Positions 56,086 through 64,000 of a stretch of 64,000 bases of DNA are shown here, piece by piece. The position numbers and the translations under genes are program-made. The notes under the pieces were generated by a model that saw only the letters and a list, made by a program, of their open reading frames with translations, was not told the DNA's origin and did not search any database. The first letter of the stretch is position 1. Each line of letters begins with the position of its first letter. This DNA is from Micromussa lordhowensis (lineage: Eukaryota; Cnidaria; Anthozoa; Scleractinia; Lobophylliidae), in NCBI GenBank assembly GCA_964020085.1, contig OZ026605.1, forward strand, positions 709,201 through 773,200, written 5' to 3'.

Positions 56086-56263
56086 CGGTGTGCGACACTT
56101 GCAGACTGCAGACTGCAGACTTTTTAACTAAAATATTGTATTCCATTTCCATTACCAATAGCTAACCGTAAACAGGCTAACCTGAGTGCTATTCAGGCTA
56201 ACCAGAGTGCTATTTAGACCTAAATGTAGTCTGTAGTCTGCAGTCTGCAAGTGTCGCACACCG
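56086..56263. mobile_element. MITE with CGGTGTGCGACAC termini, copy 1
   Basis: Inverted ends CGGTGTGCGACACTTGCAG and complement, with CTGCAGACTGCAGAC repeats inside the arms. The 9-bp CTAATCCAG flanks both sides (56077-56085 and 56264-56272), near the 8-bp target of hAT elements. The centre has repeated GCTAACC motifs. Confidence 0.8.
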
Positions 56264-56272
56264 CTAATCCAG

Positions 56273-57721
56273 TCGCAAGTTGTGAGTTTCAATCAGTTTG
56301 GTTCAAGAATCAAGCACAGCTGTCTACACATTTATGGAGAACTTGATTGCAAAGGATTTTCCAGGTCTTTTTACAATTTACGGCGATTACATTGTACATG
56401 CTAGTAAAAATTGTACGAAGTTCATTTACTGGTCGCAGCGATCCGAGTCAATTGCTGGAATTGTGCAGCTGCACATCTTTGCCAACCAAAACAAATCATG
56501 ATAAAGATAAAACAACAGCCTAACGACAAGGCGTCAAATTACACTGAACAGAATTCGCAAAATTTTTCAAGTTGCGCGTTTTTTCGCGGATAACTTCCGA
56601 GAATTTGCGACCCTTAACTAGTTTATAAAGAAATATTCAAGCTACATATTTTTATTGAATTATTAAGGCAGGTGTATCTTTAAAAACAAACTAATTTATA
56701 AGGGAAGATGAGACATTCTGTTTTGCTATTTATTTTGGTTTCGTACTCGTCTAGTCCATGTCACGCAACATGATTTAACAGTAAACACGGTTTCCTCGAA
56801 GTATTAGTGATTGCTAAGACTGCTAAGTATTTTTTAACTACTAGTGAAAGAAATTGAATTGGCTAACCTATCGTGAATGCAGATTTTGCTTAGGACTTCA
56901 AGAACATTGGTTCGTCATTAATCCCGCACAATTCCCCGCACAAAATCATACAACTAGTGATATCTTTTTTTTTTCACCTTACTAGAAAGCCAACTAACTT
57001 GAAGTACGATATTTCATTCAAGTTACCGAACGTCTTATCTTTCCAAATTTGGAGATCGACATATTTTGCGCGGTGAAAGAAAGAAGTCGCATGTTTTAAT
57101 AATATTAAAGCTACGAGTCCAACGACGTTTTCGTATTTAGCTCGTTTCATTGCAATGATTTGTTTTACTGTAATGTTAAAATAATAACAGCAGTAGCTAC
57201 ATACCATCGTTGACTCGCTATTTTTCGTAGTTTGGACTCATTCCGCGATCGGCTCAGTTGTTATCTCACGAGAACGTTTCAAGCGTAAACTTTGCTTACC
57301 TGGCTGTCTTTCAAGCACTATAATTCGTGGACTGACCCCTTCCGAAAATGATCGACATCTTTGTATGTGACATCTAAGTATAAGGTCGGCGATTCTTGCC
57401 AAAAAAGTCTCCGCATATACTCACAGAGAGCGAGGTCTTGTCCCCAGTTTCCACGGTCCACGCATGGAACGCCTGGGACCATGACCCCCCTTTTGGCGAG
57501 GAAAACGGTTGCATTTTATAACTCGGACCCCCTGCGGGGCCCGAGTAATAACTTTTTATTTCAAGAATTAATTTGTAAGTTCTCGAACATAGCAACAGTA
57601 TTACCACACTGCTTAGGTTTTACCCATAATGCGTAGCATTTTTTGAACAGTTGAATATGGGTAGACTAATAAGCTTTATATAATAACCAAATCAATGCGC
57701 GCGCTCTGATTGGTCAATCAG
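56273..57721. other. Intergenic, nothing convincing
   Basis: Short frames only, such as 56298-56501 (+), which has no ATG at its beginning and no recognisable domain. Confidence 0.45.
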
Positions 57722-57885
57722 CTATGGGTTATTGTGCTAGTAAACCCATGGGAAAATCGCGCGCACTTGGGATGTTGGTAGAACACTCGAAGAATTCGTA
57801 AACCACTCGCCTGCGGCTCGTGATTTACAAATTCTTCTCGTGTTCTACCAACATCCCGCGTGGTTTATCAGCCTATAACCCATAG
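57722..57885. mobile_element. Hairpin MITE
   Basis: Arms 57769-57810 and 57816-57857 are about 42-bp near-perfect complements (GGGATGTTGGTAGAACAC and its complement) with apex CTGCG. The outer CTATGGGTTAT / ATAACCCATAG pair at 57722 and 57875 extends the palindrome. Confidence 0.75.
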
Positions 57886-60144
57886 AAACTTGTGGTCTAT
57901 TGCTTAAATAACACTGATGGACTAGCCTGTGAACCAGCTCTCTACTTCACTCTCACCCAGTTTCTTCTCGGCCTTTCGAGCCGCGGCAAGGTAGTGAAAC
58001 GGTAAAACATCAATTTTGGGAACATAGTTTCCAAAGATTTGTCATTTTCTGTCCTACAGTTTCAACGTTCACAGAAAAAACAAATCATATCTCAGAACAC
58101 TGTTCAATTATTGAGTTATTCAGCAACCAATCAGCGTCGAGAAAAACACATTTTCCATAGTGAGTGTAGAAATAACTCGATCGGTTCAGGTTCGCCGGGC
58201 CCTTTGGTTCGGATCTGGCTGATGTACGTGCATTCAAGGAGCTTCAAATAGAGCTGATTAGATCGCAAGAGCCTGAACTTGGCAGAACAGTGCTCCCCAA
58301 GTAAGGGGAAACCATCAGCAAGTGAGAACAATTAACTATTGCGAGGATTAGGAGGAGGTTTGCAATTTGACAAAAACATTGAAATACAGTGATACATTAT
58401 ATCATTTAGTTCAAGGATAATGGATAAAAATTACAACGAAGCCGCAGAAAAATATTTATCATAGACTCTTCACTGAACACTTGTCGCTGGCTGTTGAATG
58501 TCCTCTTAAAACTATGTTATTCGCGCAAAACGGAACTGACAAAACTAACATCCGCTAAGAGTTCCTTTTTCGTGAGTCACATGAAAAGAAACGTGCTTTA
58601 TCTCATTAGCTTTCACTTTCTAAAACTGGATGTCAGAACTGCCTCTGATACCCAAAGGGGAGGGGATAGCTCTAATACTTAGTGTGATTACAGAAGCTGG
58701 TCCCAATGTTAGGAGACCGGTTTACACGGACATTATTTTCAGCCCGGCCAGTCTGACGATTTATTAACAGTCACAACTGACAATTAGTCATGATTCGGAA
58801 TTCATACCGTGATGTTCTTGTGGTCGACTGAAGCTGGGTTCCTGTATCGACAAACTTGTATCGGAGCCGGGAGAAAGTTGGTTTTACGTGTGTTGGAGAA
58901 TAAAGCTCTATGCCGCGAATTTAAATTAGTGGAATTGCTTAGAAGTCACCGTGAAAAGCGTCAAAGATGCTTGGCTTTTAGAGTACGTGATTCATGCGGA
59001 TAGATCTTGAATATTAAACCTCAAGAATTTGCCGGAAAACATGCTGTTGTGATGTTAACCTTAGCAATAATTAGGTGGCTAATCGAAATGACCAAAATAG
59101 GCTACTCAAGCAATTCCAAGAGAAACTCGTAAAATGAATTTGCCCATCTGGTCTACACCTTTAATTACCGAGGCAACGAAAACCAAAAGAAAGTGCACCG
59201 CTCACTTGAAATGATAAGTACTTTTATTTAAATGTCTGATACGATTCAACATCATTGCAATACACCACTTGAAAAACAAAAAAAATGCTTGATAAGGCCA
59301 GCTGAATCATCCTGACCATCAGCGAGGGATCCTCTTCCAAAACTGCAAGAAAAAGAATCGAAAATTCACAAATGATCATAATTATGACCAAACTCTTCTA
59401 AAGTCCTAATGAAACATGAACCATGGTGTGTTTTCTTGTAAGAAAAATTTCGAACGACATTAACATTGTCCGTTTGTAATTCTCGTTTGTCGAGGAAATA
59501 AATCTATTAAGAGATTAGATAATAATATTATAAAACAATACAAAGCTGACAATCTCTAATGGCTAGGAGGCAATTATTTTCTCTCGTGTAGGATAAAAAG
59601 ATGGCTTTCTGTCAAACAGTAAAACAAGTGCAAGAAACAAAAAGGTCACGGCCACAATCTGAGCTTACAAATCATCGGGCAATAATTCGTATCTTGAAAC
59701 AAAATCTCAGTAATTGTTATATTTGTACAAGTGGCCGTCACTACACAAAATGGATTGTTGTTCTTTATTAGCCGGCACGGAAAGAAAATCCAGGACTTTA
59801 ATCTTGGTATCTTGATTGAAGAATAATACCACAATAAATTGGGAATGGTCTTTTTCAGTTCAATTACTCCGCAGTTTCTCCATTCAAGGGAAACCAAGCC
59901 GTTACATTCTTGGTAAAACAAAGACGATACCATTACATGTATTGTATGGAGGTGTCTGTAAATTTAGTCACGCCAATTATCTGTGGTATTGTCGTGTGAG
60001 CCAATCAACGCGCGCGCTTAAGCTCATAACTTATGAATCCGCGTCACTCGATTTCCGATTGCTCTTTTGCATATGGAGGTCAAGATTACTCAAGACTTCA
60101 GCTTCTTCTAGTTATTGCTGCGCGCAAAACAACAATCAGGAAAG
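57886..60144. other. Intergenic, nothing convincing
   Basis: No domain-bearing frame. The last 150 bases before 60145 are richer in CpG (CAACGCGCGCGCTTAAGC) and could be a promoter for the candidate gene at 60145. Confidence 0.4.
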
Positions 60145-60684
60145 ATGTCTTCTTACTTAGAAACTTCGAGCGGTAAGCTTCGATTTGGTGCTTCTAGAGT
60201 TTTAGATTTGACAGCTAAACTGGACAAGTTCGGTGTCCAAAAGTGATAAAATGCGACCGTATAAACTTTCGCTTGTTTGGATGCAAAGCAGCACTGACCT
60301 CAAAGGCTTGCTGCTATCTTTCGTTGAAGGCACCTAACTGATAATTGTTTATTACTGTGAATATCGTTTTCACTTGACCCGGACGACTGCTGAAAGCAGT
60401 CCGTAAATGAGAGCATGCATGATTTTAGTCGTTTAGCCGCATTCCTCTCGGAATCTTTCACAATCATTGAATTCCTGATAAATGTCATTGATTGCTATTT
60501 AATACTGTACTTAGAAATCTTTAAATATTAAGAGAATTGTCCACCCTAAACAGTGCTGGGTATCAAGTGTTCTTGAATTTGGCAAATAGAAATTCAAACG
60601 CTTTTAATTCCTTGTTTCTAAACAGAGGAGAGGAGACGAAGAAGACGAGAACGGAGCGCTGAGCAAGAGACATCGGAGGAAATG
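60145..60684 (+). CDS. Candidate 5' exons of an unidentified gene
   Basis: ATG at 60145 opens MSSYLETSS, followed by a good donor (GTAAGC after 60172). A pyrimidine-rich acceptor (TTGTTTCTAAACAG) precedes 60626-60684, which continues in phase as EERRRRRRERSAEQETSEEM to a GTGAAC donor. The result is 29 residues with a basic run. I could not find further exons with confidence; the gene may continue beyond the window. No family recognised. Confidence 0.3.
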
Positions 60685-63600
60685 GTGAACTAAAATATGC
60701 ATACTATTCATAATTGTTGCATTGTTCCTTCAACTTTACTCTTGCTTGAAAATAACAAGTCTTTTCCAGTCTTTGATTTAGCATTTCCAACCAAAGAACC
60801 GTGTTTAGAAATCTCTTTTAGCCAGCCATCTTAGCTATCAGATCTTTGGTGTCGAAACAATAGCTAAAATTGCAGGAACATTCCTGAGGCGTGTCAATAC
60901 CTCCAATCGACACGAAAACCTACGAACGCTCAATTTTTAAACGCGCGGACTTTCCGGCTATGGTGCTCCTATATTGTTTGCACTCGCTCGCAAGACCAGA
61001 TTTACTCTGTCGACAATAACTCTACCTATCGTATCTGTGTATCTACACGTTGTTTTTATTGATTATCTTGCTTTAATTGATGATCTTATCTCCCTCAATG
61101 GCTTGCCGTAATTGGATACAGTTTGTTCGTCAAGAGCTCGGTCGAACATCTTGTGAATGGAAGATATGTTGATAGATTTATTGTAGATGTCAGGCGAATT
61201 GCTTGATCATCACACTATGAAACAATTTTGATTGAATTGTAGGTTTTGTCGCTATTGTTATCACTGACATTAGAAAATTATGTCCAGAATGTAACAGGCT
61301 GAGTGAACTTTACAGACTCAGCATATATACACATGGGTGAAAAACGTTTTTTCCCTTTTTATGGGAGATGTTATACAAATGTAGATGGTTTCTGACGAAA
61401 AAATATATTAAAATTATGTAACCCTTGTGTACAACTGTGCTGTAAATCACCTATGTAAAGCCTTTGATATTTCCCATTTCTATACTTCAAAAATAATGCT
61501 ATTTTGTTGTCGTTTTGGGACATTTTTATACGTTTTTCCTGATCGTACTTATGACTTACAGGTACAGTGCATGTACTAAAAGTATTCATGTAAATAATAA
61601 TTTATATAATGACCTCATTTATTTACATTTAATTTAGTATAAACTTGTTTACAACAGACCAATTACTAATTCATGTACACACACACACACAAATGACTAT
61701 TTTCTAAGAATATTTTTGGTTTCATTGAGAGTGTCGTCAAAATCAAGAAAAAAATGCATCCACACGTAACTGTCAATCTTACAAAGTCTCTTCTTTTTGC
61801 ACATTCTAGAAAAGCAATTCCATATGCAAAGTTTAATATCAAATCAGTGTGCAATTTCAGAAATGAAGCATTTTGAAATTGCTGATGTTCCAAATGAAAG
61901 TGTTATACAAACTGCCACCAAAAAACCCCCACATACTCTGAGTGTTTCTAAATTTCCACAAGTGATAACAATTTAATTTAGTACCGGTATTTACTTTTTT
62001 TATATTGTAAGACCACCCCTAGTTTTGTTTGACAGTCAACATTTAGAGCAAACATACACAGATCTGCTGGACAACATAAATAAAAGCGCATAAAATATAT
62101 TTTTCAGACATATTTTGGCCGATATTTGGCGTTTTGGGGTAATTAATAATTGGCAGATCTCTACCTTTGAACAACCTTTTTAGGGTAAAAAAGGCAGTGT
62201 ATCATTGGCTTTGCAAGCTGTGTATGACATTCACAGACTGTAGACTTTTTAACTAAATATTGCATTCCCATTTCTATTACCGATAGCTAACTGTAAACAT
62301 GCTAACATGTGTGCTATCCAGGCTAACCTGACTGATATTCAGGCTAACCAGAGTACTATTTAGGCATAAATGTAGTTTGTGATCTGCAAAAAAAGGTAAA
62401 ATCAAGGCAATCTCCTGGATTTATACTGTTGCTCATGCAAGCAAATCATTTTTGCAATTTTAATGACATCTGCTAAAGAAATGTACGTAGTTACATATTG
62501 TAGAGTCTGGGAAGAATTACATGTACAGTATCTCCAGTCCTCTCACATCTGCACTCATTCCCAGACTCCCTGAAGAAAACACTTGAAATCATGAAGTTGT
62601 GATTATTAAGTTCAAAATGTCATACAATCTTTTAATTTAACTTCTTAGAATTTTATGCAGGACAAAATCTAAAACTCATTGACACTTACATGTAAGAGTC
62701 AAACTCACAGGAGGTCTATTGTTTTCAAAATTAATATTTTGAGATTCTCGTGCTTCACTGCCACACATGATTACGTGCTAAGAATCTTGTGGTATTTGTA
62801 TATATATTTCTGTAAATGCAAGTTTTACATTTATTTTTGTTATCATGGATTGCCAATATTATTTCCTTCGTCCTCGAGTTAAAAAAGTATTTATCACATT
62901 TGTTATAAAATGATTATACAGTAGCTGCATTGTAACATTGTTGTCAAGAAAGATAGATATTCAAAAACCCATGGTCATGCTTGATTTCCTGTGAGTGTTT
63001 TCTGTTTCAGTTTGTAGATGAATTGAGATTTTATTATACCGTTTATGCAACTTGAAATAGTAGTTGGAGTTTTAAATGAACTGGAACTGGGTAAAAGGGC
63101 AACTTAGCTATTCAATAAAGCCATAGAGTGCATCACAGATGTGTACTTCCCTAAAGGGGAGCTGGCCATCAAAACATAGTTGCAATTAAGCTTCTAGATC
63201 TTTCTTCAACATCACTCTTTTTTGCATACGTAATAGTGTATTAACAAATTACAGACACTGACCTGTTTGTGCATTCTCTATGTTTCGCCTTGATATGAAT
63301 TTCTCTCCTTTTGCCTTTAGATTTGAGAACTTCTCTAGTCAGCCCATCTTTAGAAAACAGCTCTGAATATAGCCGCTAAGCCTTATTTGACTTGTGCCAT
63401 GGTTCAAGTTATTTTCAGATTCCTTCCATACTTAGTCACAAAGGCTCCTTCTATCAGGAATACATGTCAAGTTTCCATTTCCCTTGCCACCTTCATCATG
63501 ACATTTACTTCCCTTGGATAACCTCCTGAAAGGAAAAAAAAATAGAAATTAAATTGTACTATGCAATACTTTCTTTTTAAGATGACAAAGTAATAGATTA

Positions 63601-64000
63601 TAAAAGGTTCTGCATTTTTCAATAGTTATTTTTGTAATCTCCCTGGTTATCAAAGTCATCAGCTTGTGCAATCATTTGCAATCCAGCGATTTACAATGAA
63701 GCACTAGCCAGGCTGTCAGCTTGTGATGTACATGAAGTTGTCTTGGGAAAGCAGACTATCAGCTGTTAGTGTAGTTTGTACATGTACTTGTAGGTCTACT
63801 AATTATCAACCTGTGACCATCTTATCTGGCAGAACTTTTTAAAATGTAAATGCCTGAAGAAAATCATCCTTTTCTTTCTTTGATTTTGTGTTTTCTTAGC
63901 TTAGTTGAGCATGTATGTTTATGATTGTACTCCTATGAAAATCTGAACCAACCAGAAATTGAATACACTGACAATTGCAGCTGGTTGTCAACAGCATACA
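60685..64000. other. AT-rich region, no supported gene
   Basis: It contains a short (CA)n tract near 61678, a degraded MITE at 62235-62395 and an AATAAA at about 63114. It could be intron or 3' UTR of the candidate gene before it. Confidence 0.4.
62235..62395. mobile_element. CGGTGTGCGACAC MITE, degraded copy 2
   Basis: The interior matches 56110-56240 (AGACTTTTTAACTAAA-TATTG, TTACCGATAGCTAAC, TATTCAGGCTAACCAGAGT), but the outer ends of the inverted repeats are lost. Confidence 0.75.

Overview
The window is animal nuclear DNA, most likely from a stony coral or close anthozoan. The main genes are split into short exons with GT..AG introns. The rest is packed with hairpin (MITE-like) elements, tRNA-derived SINEs, CR1/L2-type LINE tails and one complete Ty3/gypsy retrotransposon. 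No feature is bacterial. The species is inferred from gene content and repeat style only, since no search was possible.

Layout. 1-11 kb: a BTB-BACK-kelch cluster with two intact intronless genes (1313-3205 and 6250-8079, + strand), a short relic (about 5760-5890) and a longer decayed copy (about 9495-10731). Both intact proteins end in a CaaX box, which suggests prenylation. 11.7-23.8 kb: an eight-exon secreted astacin metallopeptidase with a C-terminal PLAT domain (+ strand). Its third intron holds a full-length Ty3/gypsy element (13864-19623) with identical 164-bp LTRs, intact gag and pol, and a textbook -1 frameshift signal. 25.6-42.7 kb: a 29-exon importin-7/8 gene (+ strand) whose reconstructed reading frame is intact (1029 codons plus stop). 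Its introns carry several inverted-repeat elements and SINE copies, and its exon 14 is partly duplicated in tandem. 44.3-53.3 kb: a nine-exon gene on the - strand for a type I membrane protein, laid out as signal peptide, CUB, CUB, TSP1, long Ser/Thr-rich stalk, membrane helix, acidic tail. It runs towards the importin gene, and the two 3' ends face each other. 53.7-55.5 kb: a 1.8-kb foldback element with 275-bp inverted arms that contain a GGGGAAT-type minisatellite, flanked by a 10-bp direct repeat just upstream of the CUB gene. 55.5-64 kb: mostly non-coding with more MITEs, and a weak candidate pair of 5' exons of a further gene (60145-60684).

The genes do not form a pathway. The kelch proteins are probable Cullin-3 substrate adaptors, the astacin-PLAT and CUB-TSP1 products act in the extracellular or cell-surface space, and the importin is a housekeeping nuclear transport receptor. 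Exon joins were made by hand from splice signals, phase and family knowledge. All three split genes keep phase across every junction, which is strong internal support.
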